A DNA stretch of 64,000 nt from Paraburkholderia sp. FT54 (lineage in GTDB: Bacteria > Pseudomonadota > Gammaproteobacteria > Burkholderiales > Burkholderiaceae): NCBI RefSeq assembly GCF_031585635.1, contig NZ_CP134196.1, forward strand, positions 558,001 to 622,000. The letters are read 5' to 3'. Both the position numbers and the translations under genes were made by a program. The notes beneath the pieces are model-generated. The model was not told the DNA's origin. It did not search any database and was given only the letters and a program-made list of their open reading frames with translations. Shown piece by piece: positions 55,521 through 64,000 of the stretch (positions within the stretch are counted from its first letter, which is position 1; every line of letters starts with the position of its first letter).

Positions 55521-56696
55521 ATGAAGCGCAGAATTTCATATGTATTGACGACCCTGGCGATGGGCGCCGCGGTGCCCGCTTTCGCGCAATCGAGCGTGAC
55601 GCTGTACGGGTTGATCGACGAAGGTCTCGAATACAACACCAACGCGGGCGGACACCAGCAGTACAGCATGGTGAGCGGCGTGCACGGCGGCAGCCGCTTC
55701 GGGCTACGCGGCACGGAAGACCTTGGCGGCGGCCTGAAGGCCATTTTCCGGCTCGAAAACGGATCCGACGTGAACAGCGGCAAGCTCGGGCAGGGCGGCC
55801 TGATGTTCGGCCGCCAGGCATACGTGGGCCTGACGACGCCGTACGGCACGGTGACGATGGGCCGCCAGTACGACTCCGTTGTCGACTATGTCGGGCCCGT
55901 CACGGTCGGCGATCAGTGGGGCGGCACGATCGGCTCGCACCCCGGCGATCTCGACAATTTCGACAACACGCAGCGCGTGAACAATACGGTCAAGTACACG
56001 AGCGCCACCTACGACGGCGTGACGTTCGGCGGCATGTACAGCTTCGGCGGCATTGCAGGCAACACCGGGCGCAACCAGGTATGGTCGCTGGGCGCCGGCT
56101 ACACGAACGGGCCGCTGCTGCTGGGTATCGCGTACCTGAATGCGCGCAATCCGAACGTCAGTTTCTTCGGCACCAGTTCATCATCGACGTTGACGGCTGC
56201 GACCAACAACATCACCAGCCCGGTGTATAGCGGCTACGCGTCGGCGAGCACTTACGAGGTGGCCGGCGCGGGCGGCAATTACACGTTCGGTGCGTCAACG
56301 TTCGGCGCGACTTATTCGTACACGCGCTTCAGCGGGCTCGGCAACGCGGCGACGAGCGGCCCGAACGTGCTGCACTACACGGGCAGCGCCTTTTTCAACA
56401 ACGTCGAAGTGAGCTACAAATACCAGTTGACGCCGGCATTGGTGCTGGGGGCCGAGTACGATTACACACACGGCTCGTCGGTTCAGGGGCGCGACGCTGC
56501 GCAGTACCATCAGGGCACTGTCGGCGCCGATTACTTCCTGTCGAAGCGCACCGACATCTACGTGATCGGTGTCTACCAGAAGGCGCTCGGTTTCGATTCG
56601 ACGGGCAAGTCGGCGGTGGCGGCGATCAACCAGGTGACGGCGGCCTCGACCAATCATCAGGCAGTCGTGCGGCTCGGTTTCCGGCATACGTTCTGA
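55521..56696 (+). CDS. outer-membrane porin
   Basis: A 391-residue porin. The signal peptide (1-22, cleaved after AFA) leads to QSSVTLYGLIDEGLEYNTNA; FGRQAYVGLTTPYGTVTMGRQ and the terminal LGFRHTF are present. The ATG at 55521 has AAGGAGA. It follows the TRAP operon after 266 bases and may be co-regulated with it by the convergent LysR gene. Confidence 0.93.
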   Translation: MKRRISYVLTTLAMGAAVPAFAQSSVTLYGLIDEGLEYNTNAGGHQQYSMVSGVHGGSRFGLRGTEDLGGGLKAIFRLENGSDVNSGKLGQGGLMFGRQAYVGLTTPYGTVTMGRQYDSVVDYVGPVTVGDQWGGTIGSHPGDLDNFDNTQRVNNTVKYTSATYDGVTFGGMYSFGGIAGNTGRNQVWSLGAGYTNGPLLLGIAYLNARNPNVSFFGTSSSSTLTAATNNITSPVYSGYASASTYEVAGAGGNYTFGASTFGATYSYTRFSGLGNAATSGPNVLHYTGSAFFNNVEVSYKYQLTPALVLGAEYDYTHGSSVQGRDAAQYHQGTVGADYFLSKRTDIYVIGVYQKALGFDSTGKSAVAAINQVTAASTNHQAVVRLGFRHTF

Positions 56697-56720
56697 CGCT
56701 ACGATATGTGCAGGCGGAGT

Positions 56721-57641
56721 TCAAAACAGTGTATCGGCCGCATGGTCCTGCTTGCCGAGAATATGGGCGAGCATCAGGCGCGCGGCGGTGGATAATTCGT
56801 CCGGCTGCCGCACGCATACGCGGTGCTCGCGCCGTGCCCACGGTTCGAGCAGCGGCCGCGCGACGAGCCCCATCGCTTCGGCAAGCAGCAGCAACGACGT
56901 GCTTTCCGCGACGATGCCGACGCCGAGCCCTTCCTGTGCGAGGCGGCACGCAAGGTCGAAGCCCCGCGCGCGCACGCGGGTGCGCATCGTGCAGCCGTAG
57001 GCGGCCGCCTGGCGATTGAGCAGACCGCTCAATGCGCCGCGTTCGTCGTCGCCGATGATTTCGTGATCGAGGAGCTGAATGAGCGTGACGCCCGGCTGCG
57101 CCGCGAGCGCATGTTCTTCACGCATCACCGCTATGATCTGATCGCGAAAACAAGGCCGCACCCACAAGCCGCCGGGTGGCGTGTCGCCGGCGTAGATGCC
57201 GAGATCCGCGCCGTGCCTCTCGATCGCCGCAGCGACATCGGCGTTCGCGCGCTCTTCGAGATCGACATGAACAGCGGGATGACGCTGCAGGAACTGTCCA
57301 AGAATTTCGGGCAGGTAACCAACCAGCGTGGTTTCGCTCGCGACGATGCGCACGTGGCCCTCGACACCTGCGCTCAGTTGCGCAAGCTCCACATCGAGCT
57401 GACCGGCTTCATGAATCAGGTTACGCGCACGGCGCAGCACAATCGCGCCGGTCGGCGTCATCTCGACACCGCCCGCGTGACGCGTCAACAGACGATGACC
57501 TAGCCGCTGTTCGAGTTCGCTGACACGCTTGCTGACCGCCGACGGCACGATGTTTTCGCGGCGCGCCGCGCCGGCGATGCTGCCTTCCTCGATGACGGCG
57601 ACGAAAAGACGCGCGGTAGTAGTGTCGAGCAGATAGGCCAT
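56721..57641 (-). CDS. LysR-family regulator
   Basis: A 306-residue LysR regulator with winged helix at 1-65 (ARLFVAVIEEGSIAGAARRE, SAVSKRVSELEQRLGHRLLTR) and an effector domain from about 90. It is transcribed towards the porin and is the nearest regulator for the TRAP operon. The target genes and effector are not determined. Confidence 0.9.
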   Translation of the reverse strand: MAYLLDTTTARLFVAVIEEGSIAGAARRENIVPSAVSKRVSELEQRLGHRLLTRHAGGVEMTPTGAIVLRRARNLIHEAGQLDVELAQLSAGVEGHVRIVASETTLVGYLPEILGQFLQRHPAVHVDLEERANADVAAAIERHGADLGIYAGDTPPGGLWVRPCFRDQIIAVMREEHALAAQPGVTLIQLLDHEIIGDDERGALSGLLNRQAAAYGCTMRTRVRARGFDLACRLAQEGLGVGIVAESTSLLLLAEAMGLVARPLLEPWARREHRVCVRQPDELSTAARLMLAHILGKQDHAADTLF

Positions 57642-57897
57642 CCGGAACGTTTCCTTGTAGAGTGCCGCGCTCTTCGCGCGCCGGTCTCTTTTTCGTGGCG
57701 CGTCTCAACAGATGAATAGACGTGCTGCGCGTGAACGCAGTACATACAGAATAGGTGAGGCGCAATTGTGGTGCAAGCTGCTGGTGCGTGCGCAGTCGTG
57801 GAGTTCCGCGCCGAAACTACGCTGATCTCCGTTCAATCGCTCGACGGGAAGATGGCCGCGAACGACGCGGGGTTCGCAGCAGCCTCTAAAGTTCGAC

Positions 57898-57950
57898 CGG
57901 TTCGAACCGATAAACATTAAATAACTGTTTACAAGTTGTCGAACCGATAA
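57898..57950. repeat. direct repeat CGAACCGATAA with overlapping palindrome
   Basis: Two exact copies of CGAACCGATAA, 37 bases start to start, in an AT-rich patch. The 12-bp palindrome CGGTTCGAACCG overlaps the first. A possible binding region for a regulator of the chemotaxis block. Confidence 0.4.
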
Positions 57951-58207
57951 CGCGAGCTTTCTGTTCGCTTTCGCGAAACGCGCGAATGCTGCTTGAAAAG
58001 GTACGCAGTCCGGGCTGCTTGCAACCGCCCGTGGTGCCTTCTGACCGACACCTGACCTTCCGGCTTCAAATCGGCCGCCGAATTGCGATGAATTGCCGCG
58101 ATTGATCTGGAAAACCGCAGTGCCATCGTCATTGGAGAATGAGTCCATGTACTTCAGAAACCTGAAGCCTGGCGCCAACTGCTCAGCGTCTTTGTGAGAG
58201 CAGGAGC

Positions 58208-58297
58208 ATGTTGAAGAACCTGTCGATTCGCGCCGGCCTTAATACGATGATCGCTTTGTTTGGGATCGTACTGGTGGCGGGCACCGGCGTACTTTGA
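58208..58297 (+). pseudogene. chemoreceptor N-terminal remnant (29 codons)
   Basis: ATG with an AGGAG site starts a peptide beginning [20 protein letters not shown], ending in a hydrophobic helix and a TGA at 58295. This is the typical first-helix start of membrane chemoreceptors (MLKNLSIRAGL in Tsr/Tar-like Burkholderia receptors). No periplasmic domain follows. Confidence 0.65.
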
Positions 58298-58328
58298 TTT
58301 TTCACGTCCGTTCAATGAAGGAAACGAA

Positions 58329-60026
58329 GTGGAGCATTCATCGCCCGAGCGGCACCTGGAACTGCATGAACTCAGCGCGGTCAGCGCGGCGCTGAACCGC
58401 GTTCAGGCTGTCATTGAATTCGATCTGCACGGCATTGTCCTGCACGCCAATGACAATTTCCTCAAGACGCTCGGCTACACGCTCGATGAAGTGCGTGGCC
58501 AACATCATCGGATGTTCTGCGACCCCGCCCACGCCGATAGTCACGCCTACCGCCAGTTCTGGGAAAAGCTGGGCCGCGGCGAATTCGATCACGGCGAATA
58601 TCAACGAGTGGGACGCGGCGGGCGCGAGGTCTGGATCAATGCGTCGTATAACCCGGTATTCGATGCGCACGGCAAGCCCTACAAGGTCGTCAAGTTCGCG
58701 ACCGACATCACCGCCGCGCGCCAGCAGACCGCCGAATACGAAGGTAAGGTGCGCGCCATCGACCGCGCTCAGGCCGTGATTGAATTCGATCTGTCCGGCA
58801 ACGTGCTGTTTGCCAACCAGAATTTCCTCGACACGCTCGGCTACCGGCTCGACGAAATCCAGGGCAGACATCACCGCCTGTTCTGTGAGGACGCCTACAC
58901 CGTCACTGCCGAATATCGTGATTTCTGGGCCAAGCTCAATCGCGGCGAGTTCGACGCCGGCCGCTACAAGCGCCTTGGCAAAGGCGGTCGCACAGTGTGG
59001 ATTCAGGCCAGCTACAACCCGATTTTCGACGTCGCAGGACGCCTCTCCAAGGTCATCAAATTCGCCACTGACGTGACGGCTCAGGTCGCGCTGGAAGACC
59101 AGGTGCGCGTGCGCGCCGAAGACGATCAGCGCAAGGTCGCGGCGCTGCTGGATGTGGTCAACCAGGCCGCTGCGGGCAATCTGACCGGCACGGTCGAGCT
59201 TGCCGGCGACGAGCCGATCGATCAGCTCGCCGCCGGCATCCAACGCATGATGGACGACCTGCGCGGCGTGATCGGCAAGGTGGTCGAATCGGCCGGTGGC
59301 TTTACGGCTTCATCGCAGGACATCGCCGGACGCGCGAATACGGTCGCGAGCGGCGCGCAGTTGCTGGGTGCAACTGTCGAGGAAATGAACGCATCCATCG
59401 AAGAGCTGACGGCGTCGATCAATTCGATCGCCGACAATTCGCGCAGCGCCGACAACCTCGCCAAAGATACGCAACAGGAAGCCGAGCGCGGCGCGAAGGC
59501 GATTGCCCGCTCGATCGAAGCGATGGACCTGATCAACAAGTCGTCCGAAGACATCAGCGAGATCATCAAGGTGATCGGCGAGATTGCCAGCCAGACCAAT
59601 CTGCTCGCGTTCAATGCGGCCATCGAAGCGGCCCGCGCCGGCGAACATGGTCTGGGCTTTTCCGTGGTGGCCGACGAAGTGCGCAAGCTCGCCGAGCGTT
59701 CGTCGCAGGCGACCAAGGAAATCTCCAAGCTGATCAACGAATCGGTCAAGCGCGTCGCGCAGGGTAGCGAAATCTCGAAGCAGGCCGGCGAAGCCTTCGA
59801 CAAGATCGTGGCAGGCGTGAGCCGTACCACGCATGCAATCTCGGAGATTTCCTGCGGCGCCGACGAGCAGCTGATCGCCGCCCGCGAGGTCAGCGCCGCG
59901 ATCCAGCAAGTCGCCGAGGAGACCGAGAAGTCCGCCGGTGCCTGCGACACGATTGCGCGCGCCAGCGCCACGCTGATGCAAGGCGCACAAACGCTCGATC
60001 AAATGGTCACGCGCTTCGTCGTCTAA
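58329..60026 (+). CDS. soluble chemoreceptor with two PAS domains (BdlA/Aer-like)
   Basis: A 565-residue methyl-accepting protein without a transmembrane segment. Two consecutive PAS domains (about 15-130 and 140-255) are near-duplicates: both contain [13 protein letters not shown] openings, HH-RMFC/HHRLFC and a [18 protein letters not shown] end. The signalling domain starts at about 290 and has the hairpin tip [28 protein letters not shown] start at 58329 with AAGGAA is preferred; the frame is open to 58260. BdlA of Pseudomonas is organised the same way. It precedes cheR and cheD. Confidence 0.85.
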   Translation: MEHSSPERHLELHELSAVSAALNRVQAVIEFDLHGIVLHANDNFLKTLGYTLDEVRGQHHRMFCDPAHADSHAYRQFWEKLGRGEFDHGEYQRVGRGGREVWINASYNPVFDAHGKPYKVVKFATDITAARQQTAEYEGKVRAIDRAQAVIEFDLSGNVLFANQNFLDTLGYRLDEIQGRHHRLFCEDAYTVTAEYRDFWAKLNRGEFDAGRYKRLGKGGRTVWIQASYNPIFDVAGRLSKVIKFATDVTAQVALEDQVRVRAEDDQRKVAALLDVVNQAAAGNLTGTVELAGDEPIDQLAAGIQRMMDDLRGVIGKVVESAGGFTASSQDIAGRANTVASGAQLLGATVEEMNASIEELTASINSIADNSRSADNLAKDTQQEAERGAKAIARSIEAMDLINKSSEDISEIIKVIGEIASQTNLLAFNAAIEAARAGEHGLGFSVVADEVRKLAERSSQATKEISKLINESVKRVAQGSEISKQAGEAFDKIVAGVSRTTHAISEISCGADEQLIAAREVSAAIQQVAEETEKSAGACDTIARASATLMQGAQTLDQMVTRFVV

Positions 60027-60039
60027 AGCAGGAGGCGTC

Positions 60040-60873
60040 GTGGATATGGATCGTGAGGTCGATCAGGCGACCCGTCGCGCCTTCTTCGATCAGGTGCGGA
60101 GGCATACCGGAATCGCGATGAGCGAGCGCAAGTGGACTCTGCTGGAGGGCCGTTTGCGCCGGCGCCTGCGGGAACTGGCGTTACCGGATTATCGCGATTA
60201 TCTGCAGGTGCTCGAAGCGAAGCCGGAGGAGGTGAACGATTTCATCGATCTCGTCACCACCAACGAGACGTCGTTCTTCCGTACGCCGCGCATCTGGGAG
60301 TACTTCGCGCAGCAATTCCTGCCGCGCTGGTTCGACGCGCGTCCCGACACGCCGCTGCGGGTGTGGTCGGCGGCGGCGTCGAGCGGCGAAGAGGCGTACA
60401 CGGTGGCAATGCTGTGCGAGGAGTTTCGCCTCGCGCATCCGGCATTCCGTTATCGCATCGTGGCAACGGACATCGCGGACGGCATCCTGCGCAAGGCGGC
60501 CGCTGCGCAGTATCACGGCCGCAGTATTGATGGACTCTCACAGACGCATCCCGAGTTGTTGAAGAAATACTTCAGCGCGCACGAGGAGCTTTTTTGCGCG
60601 GGTCCAGCATTGCGCGCCAACGTCACGTTTCGCAAACACAACCTGCACCAGCGGCCACGCGACCTCGGCTCGTTCGACGTCACGTTCTTGCGCAATGTGC
60701 TGATCTATTTCGACGCCGACGGCCAGCAAGCCGTGCTCGAAAACGTACGTCGCGCGATGGCCCCCGGGGGCGTGCTGATCGTCGGGGAATCCGAGTCGCT
60801 GAGCCGCTTCGATATGGGCTTCGCATTCGAGCAGCCGCTGATCTACCGCAATGGGGAGGGCGCACGTGACTGA
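60040..60873 (+). CDS. cheR: chemotaxis protein methyltransferase CheR
   Basis: A 277-residue CheR. The N-terminal all-helical domain (RRHTGIAMSERKWTLLEGRL) and the SAM-binding domain (RVWSAAASSGEEAYTVAMLC and later FDVTFLRNVLIYFDADGQQ) are complete. It methylates glutamates of chemoreceptors, in this case presumably the neighbouring one. The start is GTG at 60040 or ATG at 60046 with AGGAGG. It overlaps cheD. Confidence 0.95.
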   Translation: MDMDREVDQATRRAFFDQVRRHTGIAMSERKWTLLEGRLRRRLRELALPDYRDYLQVLEAKPEEVNDFIDLVTTNETSFFRTPRIWEYFAQQFLPRWFDARPDTPLRVWSAAASSGEEAYTVAMLCEEFRLAHPAFRYRIVATDIADGILRKAAAAQYHGRSIDGLSQTHPELLKKYFSAHEELFCAGPALRANVTFRKHNLHQRPRDLGSFDVTFLRNVLIYFDADGQQAVLENVRRAMAPGGVLIVGESESLSRFDMGFAFEQPLIYRNGEGARD

Positions 60874-61348
60874 CCCGCGTGAAATTCAGGTGCATATGTG
60901 CGCGATCGGCATTGGCAGTGGCAGCGATCGCGACGTGTTGCGCGCCACGCTCGGCTCCTGCGTGGGGATCGCCCTGATGTGGCGCGAGCGCGGCATCTAC
61001 GGACTCGCCCATTGTCTGCTGCCCGATGCGCAAGACCGGCCTGAGAGGGTCGGCGCCAAATATGTGACGCAGGCCATTCCCTCGCTGCTTACCTTGATGC
61101 AGGTACAGCGTGCCTCGCACCATGCACTCGAGGCGGTGCTAGCCGGTGGCGCAAATATGGTGCATTACGTGCGCGGTCCGACCCATCCGCCGATTGGCGA
61201 GCAGAACGTGCGCACCGCGCAGCAGTTGCTCGAAAGGCTGGGTGTGCGCGTGGTGCATACGGATGTCGGCGGCGAATGCGGCAGGCAACTGCTGATCGAT
61301 TGCCATGAGCATGCGTTCGTTGTGAAAAAGATTGCCCGCACCTTCTGA
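60866..61348 (+). CDS. cheD: chemoreceptor glutamine deamidase CheD
   Basis: A 160-residue CheD with the catalytic Cys32 in LGSCVGIALMW and His49 in YGLAHCLLPD; the third triad-like Thr/Ser region (NVRTAQQLL) is also present. It deamidates receptor glutamines. A GTG start at 60866 (GGAGG six bases upstream, overlapping the CheR stop by eight bases) is preferred to the ATG at 60851. Confidence 0.93.
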   Translation: MTDPREIQVHMCAIGIGSGSDRDVLRATLGSCVGIALMWRERGIYGLAHCLLPDAQDRPERVGAKYVTQAIPSLLTLMQVQRASHHALEAVLAGGANMVHYVRGPTHPPIGEQNVRTAQQLLERLGVRVVHTDVGGECGRQLLIDCHEHAFVVKKIARTF

Positions 61349-61362
61349 ACGGGATTTCCATC

Positions 61363-62859
61363 ATGGACCTCACCCGCGCCTGTGCCGCAACGACCGGCAC
61401 GCCCGCCGTCGAATGGTTCGGCTCGTTTCATCTCGGCGAGACCGAACTTGCGCTGCCGGTGGCGGCCTTGCAGGAAGTGGTCAATTATCCGGCGGCAGTC
61501 ACGCCGGTGCCGCTCGCGCCGGGTCATCTGCTCGGCCTCTTCAATCTGCGCGGCACGCTGATTCCCATTGTCGACCTGCGCCAGCTGCTGCATCTGCCGG
61601 AGCGCGGCGAGCGCTCGTCGAGCAAGATCGCCATCATCGAACTGGGCGATGCGCGCGCGGGACTGCTGTTCGATTCGACCGGCGAAATTCAGCGCGTGCC
61701 GGCGGCGCAAAAAATCGTGTTCGACCGTCCGGACAATACGCCGCTTGTGATTTGCGGCGCGCTCAAGCTGAACGACGGTGAACGGATCGTGCAGATTCTC
61801 TCGGCGGCGACGCTGCTCGGGCTGCCGGATGTGCCGCAATTGCATCACCGTGCCGCCGCCTCAGGGCGGCGCGTGCAGCAGCGGCGCCAGACCGTGTCGT
61901 TTCGGGTCGCCAGCGCGCATCTGGCGCTGCCGATAGCCGCCATCCAGGAGATCATCCGTGTGCCGGCGATGCACCCGTCGCCGCTCGCCGATGCTATCTG
62001 TATCGGCATGCTGAATCTGCGCGGCACGACCCTGCCGGTGATCGATTTCACGCGTTTCATGGGCCTGACTCGCGACGACGCAGCAGCGCCAGATGAGGCC
62101 GCGAATGTCGACGAACGGCGCATCGTCGTGCTCAACCAGAATGACGTTCACGTCGGGCTGATGGTCGACGAAGTGCGCAGCATCGTCAGCTACCGTGACG
62201 ACGAATTGATGACGATGCCGGCCTACAGCCGCCGGCACGTCGCACTGTTCGCCGGATGCCTCGGCAACGCAGGGCGCGGCAGCATCATCCTGTTGAATCC
62301 GGACGCACTGTGCGCACACGAGCAGATCGCGGCGGTCGCGCGCGGCCATCACGATCTGTACCGCAACCGGCCGCGGACGGGCGACGCCGCCCGCGAACCC
62401 GGCAGCGCGCGCGAGACCTACGTGACGTTCCGCCTCGTACACTTGCTGGGCGTGCGCATCGGTCAGTTGCGCGAGGTGATCGACTACTCGGATGACGTTG
62501 CCGTCACACCAGGCGCGCCGGATTTCGTTCGCGGCGTGCTGCAGCTGCGCCGCGAACTGGTGACGGTAATCGACGTGCGCGCGATGTACCGTATGCCGCC
62601 ATACGAAGACCTGACGCACGCGAAGATCCTGATTGTCGAGCATCGCGGCGAAAAGTTCGGGCTCGTCGTGGATGCGGTCGACAACATCGTGACTATCGAA
62701 GCGGCCAGCCGTATCCCAGTGCCCGCCATGCTGACGCGGCAGCTCGGCAATGGCTTCGGCAACGGCATGAAGGAGGCGGTGGAGCTGCCCGGACGCGGCA
62801 CGTTACTGCTGATCGATCTGGCGACGCTGTGCGAGCAGGCAGTGGTAGAGGCTGGCTAA
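61363..62859 (+). CDS. tandem triple CheW-domain protein
   Basis: A 498-residue protein consisting of three CheW domains. Domain 1 (about 15-150) has ELALPVAALQEVVNYPAAVT, GLFNLRGTLIPIVDLRQLL; domain 2 (about 172-325) has LALPIAAIQEIIRVPAMH, GMLNLRGTTLPVIDFTRFM; domain 3 (about 346-495) has GVRIGQLREVIDYSDDVAV, GVLQLRRELVTVIDVRAMY. In each the LNLRG-type signature of CheW (N-L-R-G, here R-R-E in the third) aligns. It would bridge several CheA/receptor units at once. No CheA is seen in the window. Confidence 0.9.
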   Translation: MDLTRACAATTGTPAVEWFGSFHLGETELALPVAALQEVVNYPAAVTPVPLAPGHLLGLFNLRGTLIPIVDLRQLLHLPERGERSSSKIAIIELGDARAGLLFDSTGEIQRVPAAQKIVFDRPDNTPLVICGALKLNDGERIVQILSAATLLGLPDVPQLHHRAAASGRRVQQRRQTVSFRVASAHLALPIAAIQEIIRVPAMHPSPLADAICIGMLNLRGTTLPVIDFTRFMGLTRDDAAAPDEAANVDERRIVVLNQNDVHVGLMVDEVRSIVSYRDDELMTMPAYSRRHVALFAGCLGNAGRGSIILLNPDALCAHEQIAAVARGHHDLYRNRPRTGDAAREPGSARETYVTFRLVHLLGVRIGQLREVIDYSDDVAVTPGAPDFVRGVLQLRRELVTVIDVRAMYRMPPYEDLTHAKILIVEHRGEKFGLVVDAVDNIVTIEAASRIPVPAMLTRQLGNGFGNGMKEAVELPGRGTLLLIDLATLCEQAVVEAG

Positions 62860-63446
62860 ACGGAGGAAGGCTGAGCATCAACCTCAGACACCGACGTCTG
62901 CGTCGACAACGGGACTTCGGCCGATCGAAAGGAAAACGAAGGGCACCCTACAGTTTCTTCAAGTTCTTTGTTCTCCATTGATGCGTTCGCACTCAAAGGA
63001 CAGCAGCCGACCCTTCGCCCGCTTTCGCAAGATGATGGCCAGTGACGGTTGACCCGTCACAAACAGGATCTCTCCAGCCAGAACGGAATGATTGGTTGCA
63101 TGGCAGTACGCGTGGCAACTCGCGTGCTGCCTGAGCATTTCTGCGCTGAGGTTTTAAAGCCAGGCTGCGACAAACCGCCGCGAATGCCGCTTTTCACTCA
63201 AGGTGGGCCGAATGCGAGCCGATATTTTGTACGATGAATTCATGAAATGAAATTTACCATCATGGCGTAGCGGTTGCGCCTGAACGGGAAGGCTTTGCGT
63301 TTGAGAACCCTCCCCCGAGTGTTTCGATGCGGCACGGCAGCTCGGTGTGCAGGCTGCCCACGTCGCGGAACAGGGTGGCAGCAGCTCGCCCGGCCCGGCA
63401 TTGAAGGTTCGCCGCTCAACATACAGAACTCCTGGGGACAGCGCTC
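62860..63446. other. 587-base region without a supported gene
   Basis: The sequence between the CheW gene and the EAL remnant shows no RNA gene, strong hairpin or convincing ORF; a 62-codon ORF at 63049-63237 has no recognisable features. Confidence 0.5.
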
Positions 63447-63645
63447 ATCGGGTGTCAAGCTTGCCGTCGACGATTTCGACACTGAAAACGGCAACCTTGT
63501 CCCGACGCGGCGATTTCACTTCGACTACATCAAGATCGACCGGCAATCCGTCCGGGTGTAGAGCGCGACGATTGCGCGCTGGTGAAAGCGATCATGTTCC
63601 TCGCGAAGCAAGTCGGGGCACTAGTGGTTGTTCGATCCACCTGAG
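63447..63645 (+). pseudogene. EAL-domain phosphodiesterase remnant
   Basis: A short plus-strand stretch reads SSGVKLAVDDFDTENGNL and YIKIDRQSV, then after a frame change at 63559-63564 DDCALVKAIMFLAKQVGALVV. These are the 'LDDFGTG...LKIDRSFV...' and 'AIVRAII-LA--LGL-VVAEG' blocks of EAL domains, but the conserved GTGYSSL is degraded, frames differ and the rest is missing. It cannot be active. Confidence 0.55.
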
Positions 63646-63666
63646 ATCAAGACAAAGACCTTTCAA

Positions 63667-64000
63667 ATGAAAAAGACGGCCATTTTCTACACACTGCTAT
63701 TCATCGCTGCAACCCTCCTGGCCGGATGCGGAAGAGAGAAGACCAAAGACGACCGGATCGAGGAAAAGGCGCTTCGTCTTTACAACGCGGAGATGAAAAG
63801 CGGTGACTTCTGCAAGGCCGCTCAGGTGGTCGCAGGACGCTTCGAATATCCCGACGATTACCAAACGTCAAACGATGTTTTGACGGAGCGAATGCTCAAG
63901 TGGGAGGTCCGCCGGCGAGAGGTCACGCTGGATTGCAAAAGGCAGAAGTGGCCAGCCTACAAGGCCGCCATCGAAAACAGGCTCAACGATCTGCGACAGA
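63667..64000 (+). CDS. lipoprotein, N-terminal part (runs off window)
   Basis: At least 111 codons from ATG at 63667 continue past the end of the window. The signal sequence ends with a lipobox LLAGC (Cys at residue 19), followed by a charged helical region (EEKALRLYNAEMKSGDFCKA) with no recognised domain so far. No clear ribosome site precedes the ATG. A membrane-anchored hypothetical lipoprotein. Confidence 0.7.
   Translation, partial: MKKTAIFYTLLFIAATLLAGCGREKTKDDRIEEKALRLYNAEMKSGDFCKAAQVVAGRFEYPDDYQTSNDVLTERMLKWEVRRREVTLDCKRQKWPAYKAAIENRLNDLRQ

Larger units (their letters stand above)
57642..58328. other. 687-base region between LysR and the chemoreceptor
   Basis: It contains the truncated chemoreceptor start at 58208 and two copies of CGAACCGATAA (57903-57913 and 57940-57950), the first preceded by the palindrome CGGTTCGAACCG (57898-57909). 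No full gene is seen. Confidence 0.55.

Noticed and set aside
1..64000. CRISPR arrays, tRNA/rRNA genes, transposases and phage genes
   Set aside because: I looked for regular repeat-spacer patterns, conserved RNA sequences and DDE/integrase-type proteins and saw none.

Overview
The window looks like a high-GC betaproteobacterial replicon of the Paraburkholderia/Caballeronia/Burkholderia group. The signs are four Gram-negative porin genes (one broken) whose mature ends all begin QSSVTLYG, a PHA phasin, an H-NS-like protein, AAHS-family aromatic-acid transporters, and many LysR, TetR and AraC regulators next to catabolic genes. I see no rRNA, tRNA, CRISPR array, transposase or phage gene. The content reads as an accessory, catabolism-rich part of a secondary chromosome or megaplasmid.

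Layout. 1-4824: end of benzoylformate decarboxylase, an aldehyde dehydrogenase, an AAHS transporter and a porin (mandelate/benzoylformate use). 4861-5608: a frameshifted gene whose repaired product has a Cys-His pair resembling CNF1/BLF1-type deamidase toxins; the break sits in an A8 tract. 6023-13519: small hypotheticals, AraC regulator, threonine aldolase, phasin with promoter, operator-like repeat and terminator, H-NS-like protein, Gly/His/Tyr-rich lipoprotein and DUF2442. 13792-19053: thioesterase, then LysR, nitroreductase, FMN reductase and a broken 4-hydroxylaminobenzoate lyase, which together look like the relic of a nitrobenzoate (pnb) cluster, followed by a porin/MFS fusion scar. 19228-25932: pseudouridine-phosphate glycosidase, large GH63-type glucosidase, pirin with divergent LysR, and an LprI-like protein. 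26281-33339: short-chain fatty acid permease plus CoA-transferase, PRC-barrel protein, FAD-linked oxidase and a divergent MarR-GNAT regulator with a 26-bp palindrome on its promoter.

33465-49123 is the most coherent system. Two closely related TetR regulators lie in a catabolic island of two enoyl-CoA hydratase-like proteins, porin, AAHS transporter, CocE-type hydrolase, acyl-CoA ligase, TfdB-type FAD monooxygenase, maleylacetate reductase, hydroxyquinol 1,2-dioxygenase and an amidohydrolase of the decarboxylase type. A shared operator-like sequence occurs at four of its promoters. The endpoint is predicted to be hydroxyquinol -> maleylacetate -> 3-oxoadipate; the substrate entering at the top is not known.

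49601-57641: a TRAP-transporter operon (DctP, SMP-30 lactonase, AtuA/DUF1446, DUF4387, DctQ, DctM) with a porin and a convergent LysR gene. 58208-62859: a chemotaxis block with a soluble PAS-PAS chemoreceptor, CheR, CheD and a protein made of three CheW domains, with no CheA or CheB in view. The window ends with an EAL-domain remnant and the start of a lipoprotein gene.
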